This document shows positions 31,141 through 41,300 of a stretch of 64,000 bases of DNA, piece after piece. The position numbers and the translations under genes were made by a program. The notes under the pieces are model-generated. The model saw only the letters and a program-made list of their open reading frames with translations. It made no database searches and had not been told where the DNA came from. Source of the stretch: Kalaharituber pfeilii (taxonomy: Eukaryota > Ascomycota > Pezizomycetes > Pezizales > Pezizaceae); the NCBI GenBank assembly GCA_015179045.1, contig WHUZ01000092.1:62001-126000 (forward strand). Reading direction: 5' to 3'. Within the stretch, counting starts at the first letter, position 1, and each line of letters begins with the position of its first letter.

Positions 31141-32995
31141 TGGCTTAGTGCGCAGGGATGGCTTAGTGCGCGCTAAAATATCCCTGCTCCTCGGCACCAA
31201 CCCCCTCCCCTTATTCTGCACATCACGAGATCTAGCTATGCTATGCTTCTCAAACTTCACATATACAATCAACCATGCCTGTATATACTGAAGATAACCT
31301 CCAAAAAGCTATACAGCATGCACGGGACATGCCTTGGGTGTCCAGAGCTCGCATTGCAGACCTCTATGGTGTCAATGTGGATACCTTACGTCGCAGGGTT
31401 GCAGGAAAGACGCAAGCACGCAATAAAGCTCACCAATACCGTCAATTGTTCACTCCGGGGCAGGAGGAAGCTATAGCAGATCACTGCTGCCTCATGGCAC
31501 AGCGTGGGTTTCCTATGAGCCTTTCTCTCATCCATCGAATGGCTCAGGATATCCTCAATTCACGTCCTGGCAACATACATAGGCTCGGTGAGCTATGGGT
31601 GAATCGTTTTATCAAGCGACACCCTATCCTGAAGAAGGAGTGGGTTGAGCATCAAGCAGCTCCAAACTGCATTTTATAAGCTGTTGAATGACCTTATCCG
31701 TCGCTACCAGGTAACACCGGCTAACCTTTGGAACTGTGATGAGAAAGGTATGACACTTGGTAGATCTGGACGAGAGAAGGCTGTTGTACGTGCAGGCACG
31801 GTACCTACTGCTGTGAGTGAAGGCAGCAGAGAATTCTGCAGTGTATTGGAGACAATTAATGCCACAGGTGATGTCATACCACCATTTATTGTATGGCAAG
31901 GAAAGACGCATCGTGAAGGGTATTATGCAACCAATGAGGGTATTGCAGAGTCAAGAAGGATTAGCATTGCACTCATTCCTGGAGGAGGGTATGGAGTCTC
32001 TCCAAGTGGATATATGGATGACGAGTTAGGATTTGAGGATATCTCCAGACACTTTGAGCGGCACACCGCCCCCACCGCCCCCACCGCCCCCACTACCACT
32101 GCTCGCATCCTCATCGTTGACGGCCATAGCTCCCATGTCCACTGGAAGGTAGTCCAGTTCGCATTAAAGCATAACACTCACATGATATGCCTCCCTCCAC
32201 ACTCCACCGGCTTCATGCAGCCATTGGATGTAGGATGCTTTGGTATTCTGCAGCGCGCTCAGGCAAGACAGTGGTTAAGGCCTCTAGCCGCAAGCATGTG
32301 GGCAAAGGTAGAGTCCTAACGGACAAGGACGTCATGGAGGGCATTGAGCGAGCAGAGAAGCAGCGTGCAGCGGAAGCAGCGAAAGTCCAGCGCCGACAAG
32401 ATAGGGTGGAGTTGAAGAAGCTGAATGATGAAGCAAAGGCACAGTGGGAGACGGAGGTCGAAGCATGGCGACTGGAAGTTGGTGCTGCGAGGAAAGAGAA
32501 AAGGAAGCCACCACTGAAGCCACAAAAACCGAAGGTGTTGAAGGTGTTGCCTGGCTCTGAGGTGGCTGAAGAGTGGGAGGAGGTCCATTTTGATGAGGAA
32601 CAGCTTGTAGAGATGCTGGATGCTGTTAGATTGCAGCAATTCGCTGAGGTATGTAGCCATGTGAGCTTCAGATTCTAGTGCTAACCATTGAGTAGGTAGA
32701 TGATGAAGCAGTATGATGGCTTGGATTAGTACAATGCGTGGTAGTGCGGGTAGGATGTGGAGGGGGGGGAGGGGGTCATCATAGGGGGGTACTCAATTCA
32801 GAATGGGGTTTTGACATCGAAAGCTTTATTTTTTCATATGTATGATAGATGCAATGTGTAGAGTGAGCAATTGTGATGATATGCGCCGAAAATTACAGTC
32901 TTTTGCCTATATCCGTCGGCAGAATATGAAGAATAATGCTGAGTCAGCGTGGTGCCCAGGTGCTACGCACTAAGCCATCCCTGCGCACTAAGCCA
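31141..32995 (+). mobile_element. pogo/Fot1-like DNA transposon (degenerate)
   Basis: 1855 bp with TA at both ends (31139-31140, 32996-32997). Each terminus carries two tandem copies of ATGGCTTAGTGCGC, 18 bp apart. Outside the TA the flanks are also inverted for 10 bp (GCTACTGTTA). It encodes a pogo-family transposase with disabling changes. Confidence 0.85.
31275..32678 (+). pseudogene. pogo/Fot1 transposase, frameshifted
   Basis: Starts MPVYTEDNLQKAIQ with a psq-type helix-turn-helix (RIADLYGVNVDTLRRR). A CENP-B-type segment FTPGQEEAIADH...LWVNRFIKRHP is followed by a frameshift near 31650. The DDE core continues in another frame with NCDEKGMTLG, ILIVDGHSSHV and STGFMQPLDVGCFG, supplying three aspartates. 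A second break near 32255-32280 leads to a third frame with a charged coiled-coil-like C-terminus (KQRAAEAAKVQRRQDR). Sequence appears to be missing at both breaks. Such proteins cut and paste their element at TA sites; this copy should be inactive. Confidence 0.8.
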
Positions 32996-33020
32996 TACTT
33001 AACAGTAGCACTCCACGAGT

Positions 33021-33337
33021 GCCCTATGGTGCCGGCAGCTTAGCACCAACACTTGTGACATTTCACTCGCCCATTTGTCAGCAGCCTTTTTCCGCTTTCC
33101 TATACTCCTTTGAGTTAGTCTCATGCCAAGTCCCTTGCATCTTCGTGTTTAGAGAGTACTTATTTTTTTTTATTTTTTTCTGATCTTGTAGAATTGTTCG
33201 CAATAGCAAATACTATAGATTCACGAGATTTAAAATTCCAGTCCTATAGTTGTGGTGTTGTGGATACATAATTTGTCACCCCCTTGATTTGGTGTTGGTA
33301 CTAAGCTGCCGGCACCATAGGGGCTTGGAATGAGACT
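33021..33337. repeat. Composite of two inverted-repeat elements
   Basis: CCCTATGGTGCCGGCAGCTT at 33022 is mirrored at 33291-33322. A second pair of ends, TAGTCTCATGCCAAG (33116-33130) and CTTGGAATGAGACT (33324-33337), belongs to the same family as the 32-bp insert at 22041. Target duplications are not clear here. The interior is non-coding. Confidence 0.55.
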
Positions 33338-33448
33338 GAAGTAAAACTACAGATTACGAGCTAAAATGCGGTGGGATACAGTTGATTAATTCAGACAGAA
33401 TAACTCCAAATATGCGTCCCAAAACGGCCCTATTTATGCAGCAAAACC

Positions 33449-33508
33449 TGTCCTGCCTTGGCGAACAGCTGCATGCGGGGTCACGTGAAATAAAAAAAAC
33501 AAAAATAC
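33449..33508 (+). mobile_element. Family-B tail insertion
   Basis: CCTGCCTTGGCGAACAGCTG, CATGCGGGGTCACGTGAAATA and an A-rich run, flanked by near-identical AGCAAAAC words (33440-33447 and after 33512). Confidence 0.7.
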
Positions 33509-33753
33509 AATGTAGCAAAACTCAGGAAGTACCTTCGTACCCAATTAAACAATCATTGGTGCGGAATGAGGTTGCGTCTAGCAGCGGATTCAGACGGTAA
33601 AGAGGATATAATCGGCATAGGAAATAGGAAACCATAGAATCATGAAACGTCAGTCTGCATCATGGCCACAGCTCAGGTTGCATATGTTCAGCACACCCAA
33701 CCACTGTGCATGATGTTTCACTTCAGCGCTGCATATTCTCCAACAGAGCAGTA

Positions 33754-34726
33754 CTCGGGGGTGCGGCAAAGTCTGTGGAATTATGCAGAGCCAAGATACT
33801 CACGTGGATTCACGTGGTACTTCTGTTGCTATGGGGCCTACGGTACTGGTATGGAGCCAAGGAAAAGTGGTGTAAAAAAGGACGAAAAGTCTGTGGAAAT
33901 TTTTGTATGGGAAACCCGCAAAATTTTTCCACAGACTTTTAGTATGATAAAATGCTATATACACGACAACACTAATATATGAGAAAATGCAAAAATTTCG
34001 TAAAACGACTCAAAAAAAAAATATTGCAACCATGGAACGCACTTGAAAAACTCAAAAAACTTGAAACTTGTAGGAAGAAATAAAAAAAAAAAAAAAAACT
34101 CATACCACAAGTGAAAATCAATAGGCGTCGCCTCCCCATCAGGCTGTTGCTGAAAGAGGGGGGGGGTATGTGTCGTATACTGTATAAGGAGGGGCAGGAC
34201 GGAGATTCTGCTCCTTTCTCCTAACCTACATCATACAAGTACAGATCTTTCCGGCTTTGAGAGAAGGAATTCTCCCACAGTACTGTTCTCGTGCCCAGCG
34301 GAGTACTAGTGCTAGCGGAGGACTGTCAACACTAATAGAAAAATCATTAAGTTAGCTAACAAGTTCGATATAGTAGAAGAGCTATCAAACCTACCTATTG
34401 AGCTGAAGCTGCTTTTTTTTTTTATTTTTTTTTTTTTTTCACGTGACCCCGCTTGTAGCTGTTCGCCATGGCAGGGCCCCTGGGTCTAGACCCTCAAAGC
34501 CCGGAGGCAGGCTTAAAGCTGAAGCTGCTGATAGAGAGCAATCAGACGTGAAAACAGAGAGCTACCGATACCGGGCTCTCATGATCTACTGTTTATTTTC
34601 TGTTGCAACCGCGCGCGTTCAACTTGTTTACTGACTGACCTATCACAGCTGCAGCAGAAGTACCATGTGAATCCACGTGAGTACCTTGGCGCTGCATAAT
34701 TCCACAGACTTACTGGCAACCCCGAG
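33754..34726. mobile_element. 973-bp TA-flanked MITE
   Basis: About 80 bp of imperfect inverted repeats (CTCGGGGGTGCGGCAAAGTC at the left, mirrored at the right) with TA at both ends (33752-33753, 34727-34728). AGTCTGTGGA occurs in each arm and again as an inner inverted pair (33890-33950). Non-coding. It contains a family-B tail insertion. Confidence 0.75.
34414..34516 (-). mobile_element. 103-bp family-B tail insertion
   Basis: A T-rich run then the reversed B tail (CACGTGACCCCGCTTGTAGC...GCCATGGCAGGG) and some 3' untranslated sequence, between two copies of AGCTGAAGCTGCT (34401-34413, 34517-34529). Confidence 0.85.
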
Positions 34727-35391
34727 TACAGTCACTGGCCAAAAGTCTGGGTGACGCCATTTTTCTTGACACCTCAAATGCTTGCTCACACAACTTCAAA
34801 TACTGATATCTCTACAACCTGTAGTCCAATTTCAGAAGTTATAGCTGCAATTTATATCACTATGTCCTGTAGTATTACATATCACATGACATGCAGCAAT
34901 TATGAGAAAAGTAGTAGTTAATTCTATAGACTAATAAATCAGAAGTAAATTCTAGTATTTTTTATCTATATTCTCTCTACTAGTATATAATAGTATAGTT
35001 TTATATAAGAAGAATATTTATAACACTAGTGTTGAAATTATGCGTACACCCGAGTTGCCATCTGCCACCGGGACCTCTCCGGGCAGGCTAGTCTGGCCTG
35101 CCCCGATGCAGGGGTATCGACAGGGGACTGTAGACTAGCCTGCCCGGTTGCAGAGGTATCTACTAGCCGAAAAAATAAGTATCCGGACAGGGGATAAACG
35201 CATATTATGCATTATGCAGTAGTTGGCATAAACTAGCATATTTTCGTATGTTTAGCTGTGGATGTTTATGAGACCAGTCCAAATTTCGTAGATAGTGTCC
35301 TATTTTATTATATCCGAAGTATCTGGACAGCTAACATAATGAATTTAGGACTTGCAATACCAACAGTCATATACCTACATATCAGAACAAG

Positions 35392-35517
35392 ACTTCGCGC
35401 GAACAGCTACAAGCGGGGTCACGTGATATATATATATAAAAAAAAAAAGAACAAGACTTCGCCATAGCCCCTAGGGCTGCAAGCGAGTAATGATATAAAA
35501 AAAATAATAAAAAAAAG
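35392..35517 (+). mobile_element. Family-A tail insertion split by a family-B tail
   Basis: The A tail (CTTCGCCATAGCCCCTAGGG ... GCGAGTAATGATAT, A-run) is flanked by TATCAGAACAAG (35380-35391, 35518-35529). A later insertion lies within it at 35399-35448. Confidence 0.85.
35399..35448 (+). mobile_element. 50-bp family-B tail nested in the A tail
   Basis: GCGAACAGCTACAAGCGGGG, TCACGTGATATA and A residues between two copies of GAACAAGACTTCGC (35385-35398, 35449-35462). Confidence 0.85.
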
Positions 35518-35747
35518 TATCAGAACAAGGAAAATAGATATAAGCCCTCTACTAGGAATATAAAAATGGCACTGTAGGCAACCATGATAAGCATAGGTTC
35601 AGGCATTATAATGATCAAAACTTACGGTTCTAATAGCGCCCAAGATTTCAAGACTGCTCTTCAGAGCTTTTCTAGAAGCTTTTCCAAGGCTATTTCAAGA
35701 GCTGTTCCAAAGGCTGTTCAAGAGGCCATTGAAATACTGTTCGAGAG

Positions 35748-36057
35748 TAGTGAGCGGCACGAGCTAGCTCGAGCCGAGCTGGGGGGTGAGCTCGAGCTGG
35801 CGTGGCATGAACTCGAGCCTGGATTGATTATATACATAATATTGACAAACTAAACTAAACTAAGCTAAATTTTCATCTTTCTCACTACTATCAGCTAAAT
35901 TGTGCATTTCGAAGTTGTTGGTAGGTCAGAATGAGCTCCAAGTCTCTAATTATTACTATAGTAGGTATTTACAGTTTATGAAACCTTGCACTGGCTAAGC
36001 ATTTTAGCGAGCTGTCAAGAAAAACACAAGCATGATCTTGGCTCGTGCCGCTCACTA
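35748..36057. mobile_element. hAT-type MITE, copy 1
   Basis: 310 bp with termini TAGTGAGCGGCACGAGC / GCTCGTGCCGCTCACTA and an 8-bp target duplication TTCGAGAG (35740-35747, 36058-36065), the signature of hAT elements. Non-coding. A second copy is at 43921-44233. Confidence 0.9.
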
Positions 36058-36827
36058 TTCGAGAGGCTGTTCGAGCTCAAACGGCCTCCGAAATGGCTTT
36101 TGAAGTAGCCTCTGGAACAACCTCTGGAACGACACCTTCTTAAACAGCTACTCGAACAGCTGCTTGTAGCATGTTAACAGCTACTCAAACAGCCTCCGGA
36201 ACAGTCTCCACAAAGCTTCTGGAAAAGCGTCTGGAACAGGCTACAGAAGAGCACTGCAATAGCAGTGAAAACAAGCAGTAGTGGCCTCCTTCCAGTTGCA
36301 GTACTCTCATCTGCACTTTATCACAACTTCAAGATTTGTAGCTGATGCATATGTGAAGCTCTTAAAACTGTACTCTCAACGAAGTTAGTGCATGTTGATT
36401 TCAGTATCTTCATTATTGTAGATATTTTTTTATTGATAAAAGCAATATTGGGCTATTTGGTATGCGAATTTGGTCAATCTATTACGAAATTGAACTAGTC
36501 TCATGGATATCTACAATCAAGCATACGAAACATATGCTAGTTTGGAGCAGATGCTCACATAATACATTTATCCCCTGTCCGGATACTTATTTTTTCGGCT
36601 AGTATGATAGATACCTCTGCAACCGGGCAGGCTAGTCTACAGTCCCCTGTCGATACCCCTGCATCGGGGCAGGCCAGACTGGCCTGCCCGGAGAGGTCCC
36701 GATCTGCCACTGGGTAGTGAAGTACTAGGTACGGAAAAGCCTATTATATCATTTCTATGATTCCTATTGATTTCATTACTGCTCATATCTTGACGTAAAT
36801 ATTGTGGCTTGATCATGAATAGCGTTC

Positions 36828-36921
36828 GCACCCGGTGTGAGTTCTGAGTCGGGTTTTTCTGAGCGAGTCCGAGTTGAGCCGGTTTGTCACGCCGTAAAAC
36901 GTACTTGACTCAGCTGCCGGC
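36828..36921 (+). repeat. Fragment of a repeat shared with 52093-52180
   Basis: About 90 bp (GTGTGAGTTCTGAGTCGG ... CTCAGCTGCCGG) similar to the start of the repeat at 52.09 kb. It is cut off at the LINE 5' junction. Confidence 0.6.
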
Positions 36922-37814
36922 TGCGGAAAGCTCTCAGAGATCACCACCTAACTCTAGCATCAGACGCAGCAACAGAAGGCTTCCAAATCGACCCGAACCA
37001 CTCTGAAACCCTAATCATGGGAATCAAAGGACAGGCCTATCGACTCACCGGCCTAAACGTGGACTGGGCACTGAAGTTTGACCACCACCACGGCAGAAAA
37101 AGACTACACCTCGGAAAGGCGGCATGGAGGGTAGCCTCAAGACTAACACAACTAGGACCGGCAAAAAGACGCCAACTCTACACTAGCATCGCCTGCAACA
37201 TAGCCACATGGGGGTGTTGGGCCTGGAAAGAATATGCCCGCGGAGCCCCCGAGGAGACCAAGATCAGGGACCTCGAGAAATGGCAGTACACGGCGGCACG
37301 GGAGATCACAGGGGCGCCCTGGAGCACGTGAAGAGACCTGTAGAAGGACTAATGCAACCTGGAGACAGTACAAACCTTCATGGAAGGTGACTAAAGATAC
37401 GGGTGGAAGCTAGAACGCTGAGATTCAGCCAGGAGCCCCTGAGAAGCGAGGAACCAGATCACGTTTACCTGAGGGGCACCTTCGAGACTCGAACCCCCCT
37501 GCCCCTAGCCACTCTTCCTACCCTACCGAAGGACGCCGAACTAGAGGGATGGAACAGAACCATCGCCCAAGCCGAAGACGAAGGCTGGAGAAGCGTCTAC
37601 ACAGATGGCAGTCGCCTCGAAGAAAAAACAGGACCTGGCATATACCACTAGGGAACGAGGCACCCAATATACCTGGGAGCACAAGCCACGGTGAATGATG
37701 TGGAACTAATAGCGATGGAGGAGGCCATGGATACCCAAGAGGGAGAGATATTGGTAACCTCCGACTTTAAAACGGCCATCTTCAAACTCCAGAGGATCGC
37801 GGAAGGAAGCCCCA
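36922..37814 (+). pseudogene. LINE ORF2: RT thumb and RNase H, first part
   Basis: Reads through LRKALRDHHLTLASDAATEG, then NHSETLIMGIKG, WALKFDHHHGRKRLHLGKAA and RRQLYTSIACN (RT end), then stops in several codons near 37330-37390. RNase H begins with SVYTDGSR near 37590 and continues with ELIAMEEAMD and VTSDFKTAI, holding the D-E-D residues. Interrupted at 37814 by copia 2. The stops make it non-functional. Confidence 0.8.
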
Positions 37815-38158
37815 TGTTAGAAACCATGAGCCGAACACACGCGAAACAGTCCGAGCGAAACAGTCCGAGCGAAACAGTCCGAGTGTGTAAAACATCCGAA
37901 CATCCGCGATGGCCTAAGCACTCCGAACATCCGCGATGGCCTAAGCACTCCGAACATCCGCGATGGCCCAAACACTCCGGACTGAGTATTCCATATTAGG
38001 CAGTCCAAATACTTAGCTGTTCTGTTCACTGGTTTTGTATGCAACTTCGTGTTATAGAGTTTTTGTATATATATGGGCTCTGGAAGCCCCGTTCTTGATT
38101 GATCATTAGAATCGAATACACACATCTCTGAGCCTATTCCTCTGTACTCCTTTTCACA
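37815..38158 (+). repeat. copia 2, 5' LTR
   Basis: Begins TGTTAG, ends CACA. Contains three 16-bp units (GCGAAACAGTCCGA type) and three 27-bp units centred on CATCCGCGATGGCC, so each LTR carries its own minisatellites. TATATATATGGG near 38070 could serve as a TATA element. Confidence 0.95.
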
Positions 38159-38170
38159 GGTTATGAGCCC
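38159..38170 (+). promoter_or_regulatory. Primer-binding site of copia 2 (half-tRNA-iMet)
   Basis: GGTTATGAGCCC immediately after the LTR, the same 12-mer as in copia 1, complementary to the initiator tRNA-Met anticodon arm. Confidence 0.8.
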
Positions 38171-38362
38171 GGACTGTGCAATATAGTCCACCGCATTTAA
38201 GTCGCACTTTTTCACACACTTGCACTCCTTGCTCGCACTCCTCACTTGTGCTCCTCGCTCACATTCCTCGCTTGCACTCCTCGCTCGTGCTCCTCGCTTC
38301 TCGAATCCCTCGAGCTCACCTGCTCTCCACGTCTACTACTGCAAACATCAAATCATCCTACA

Positions 38363-41300
38363 ATGTCTGGATCCACCTCCACCACTGCTGATGTCTTTCG
38401 CCATAAACATGGACAAGCTCCCATGCTTACAACCTCAAACTACCAACAATGGAGCGTGGCCATGAAGTTCATTCTCAAGGCCTGCAATCTCTGGGAAATC
38501 GTCAATGGCACTGAGCATGCCCCAGAACAAACTACCTTAGCCTCCCGAGCATCACGAGCATCAAGCAGTGCCGGACCATCCACCTCAGGCCCCAATACAA
38601 ACTCAGAAGCTCTAGCTAAGTTTACCAAACGCTCTAATCAAGCTGCTTCCATTATTTTCGGCTCTCTGACACTATCTGCTCAAGCTTATCTTGGAAATGC
38701 AGATGAGCCTACTGAGATGTGGAAGGCCCTCAAGCAAAGACTTGACACAGTTGCAAACCGCTCTGGTATTAACGCAATTCAGATGGCCTTTGGAAACGAT
38801 AAAATGGGTGAACATGAGAAAGTATCTGCATGGATTAGCAGACTCATAGGTTACCAAAATGCGTTGACCCACACTGATGACCCTATTACTGACAGAGGAA
38901 TGGTCAATCACATCCTCCGCCATCTCTCACCCAAATTTTCAGGCATACGTCGTGTAATAGCAGAGAAACCAATTCCAGAACAGACTATCAACTATGTCCT
39001 CAGTACCCTTGTTGACTATGAAACTCAGCTCGAACCAATAACCACTACTACCGCCGGAGCACTGGCAACGAATAGCCGTGGAGGAGGCCGTGGCCGTGGC
39101 CGTGGCTACAGATCAGGACGTGGCGGCCGTGGCGGATATAGAGTCAACAAGAGAGATACCCAGTCTAAGCGAATTGCAGGAGTATGTTGGTACTGCACAA
39201 AAGAAGGACACAAAGCAGAGGATTGCAGATTACAGAAGAAGGCAATTGAGCTCAAGAACAAAAGAGAGAAACTGAGCCCCGCATCCAATACAGATGATTC
39301 CAACAAATCGAGTGCTAACCTGACAAGGATGTATATTGCCAAAGCCTCTGCAACTAGAGCTACCCTCACCAATTGTCAACGAAGAACCTGGTACATTGAC
39401 TCTGGAGCCAGTGACCACATGTGCTCCACTCTGTCAGACTTCACAAGCCACAAGACACTTGCAAAGCCACGTAAGGTACTACTGGGAGACAACTACACAA
39501 TTTTCGCTACAGCAATAGGAACCATGACTATTCAGGGTAATGAACGGTGCATGACTCTTGAATCAGTGTTATATGTTCCAGATCTCAAATGCAACCTCTT
39601 CTCAGTAGCAAAAGCAGAGGATGCAGGTTACAGCACATTATTCAAGTCAGGCACCTGCAGGATTGCAGATGAACAGGACCGACCAGTCATCACTGTCAAA
39701 CGTCGAGATGGAATGTACGTAATTAACCTCCGAAAAACCCACGCCGTGCCTGCCACCGCCGTGCCTGCCACCACCGTGCCTGCCGCTGCCGTGCCTGCCA
39801 CCACCGTGCCTGCCACCACCGTGCCTGCCACCACCGTGCCTGCCGCTGCCGCTACCGTGCCTGCTACCACCGTTCTGGCTAAAGGTACACTCGAGCTCTG
39901 GCATTACCGCCTAGGACACCTGAATACAGCTGCTGTTAAGACGCTCGCCAATGGTCTTGCAACTGGCATAGAGCTGCGAAAGGCAGAGCTATCCAAAGAT
40001 GGCAGTCCCTGTTTTCCATGCCTGCAAGGCAAACAGAAGGTCACAATCAATCGAACACCCTCTGAGAGGGCAACTGAGCCCCTCCAACTCATTCACTCTG
40101 ACTCTGCTGATCCATTCCCAGTCACACCTGGAAACTCTAGGTACTTCCTCCTCTACATTGATGACTATTCACGCATGACATGGGTATACATCCTTGAATC
40201 CAAAACAGTTGAAGAGGTCTGCAGTGCTTTTCAAGACTTTAAAGCACATGTAGAGAAGGAAAGTGGGAGAGTTATCAAACGTTTCAGGTGTGACAATGGC
40301 AAGGGAGAATATGACAACCGCAGATTCCGAGGTATTCTGTCAAGCAGCGGTATCTCCTATGAACCCAGCGCACCCTACACTCAGCATCAAAATGGAGTCA
40401 GTGAAAGAAAAATTAGGACTATCAAGGAGATGGCAGTGTCTATGAGGTGTGCTGCTAAGCTTGATGAGGAATTCTGGGCAGAAGCTACTGCAACAGCTGT
40501 GTATATCTTGAACAGGTCACCTACACGAGCTCTCGAGAACAAAACGCCCTATGAGGCCTGGTATGGCACGAAACCGGCCCTGCACCACCTGCGCATTTTT
40601 GGATGTCACGCCTATGCACATATCCCAAAACAGAAGCGTCGTACCATGCAAGCTAAGTCACAGCAGTGCATCTTCATCGGCTATTCACCTACTACAACCA
40701 AGCAGTGGCGAGTTTGGGACCCACAAGGCCGTCGGGCATACATTGTAGCTGACGTGGTATTCGACGAGAGAAAACCAATGGGCATCACCACAGCTGAGCA
40801 GCTGAATGCACCTACCAGCTGCAGTACAGAAGAGCTACAGGATGTTAACATGCCTGACATCTGGCCAGAAGACAGAATCACTGAGATTGCTGATGAACCT
40901 ACGACGCCGGCTATGACGCCAGGTGCGACACTGCCTATGACTCGGATACCGGCCACGATGCCTCAACGGACAGAGCCTGACATACCACGCCTACGTCTTG
41001 GAGAAGAAATCATTGAGAAACGCCCACGCCGCTCGCGTGCTGCAGCTACCAGTTCTATGACTGGTAAAGACCCCAATGCCGACCAGATGGCTAAGCACCA
41101 CACAATCCACGTGTCCACTGTGCATACTGATGCAAGTGAAGAGATATCTAGGTGCTGTCACGCACTAGAATCTGGTACTCTACAAGCTACACCTGACGAA
41201 GGGAGGCTTGAAGCTCTCAATGCCCTGGCAGATGCTCTGTGGAGATCTGGCCATACCATGACAAAAGCTTTTCAAGCCCAGGGACCAGTAAAGGAGGCAA

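Larger units (their letters stand above)
35069..36701. mobile_element. 1.63-kb foldback element with 9-bp target duplication
   Basis: Starts CGGGACCTCTCCGGGCAGG and ends with its reverse complement. Near-perfect arms extend about 180 bp (35069-35255, 36528-36701). Target duplication ATCTGCCAC (35060-35068, 36702-36710). A 9-bp duplication with long inverted repeats fits a Mutator-like non-autonomous element. Inner parts of the arms consist of diverged 20-odd-bp words (CTGTTCCAAAGGCTGTTCAAG type), also inverted. No transposase. It has taken LINE tails and a hAT MITE. Confidence 0.85.
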
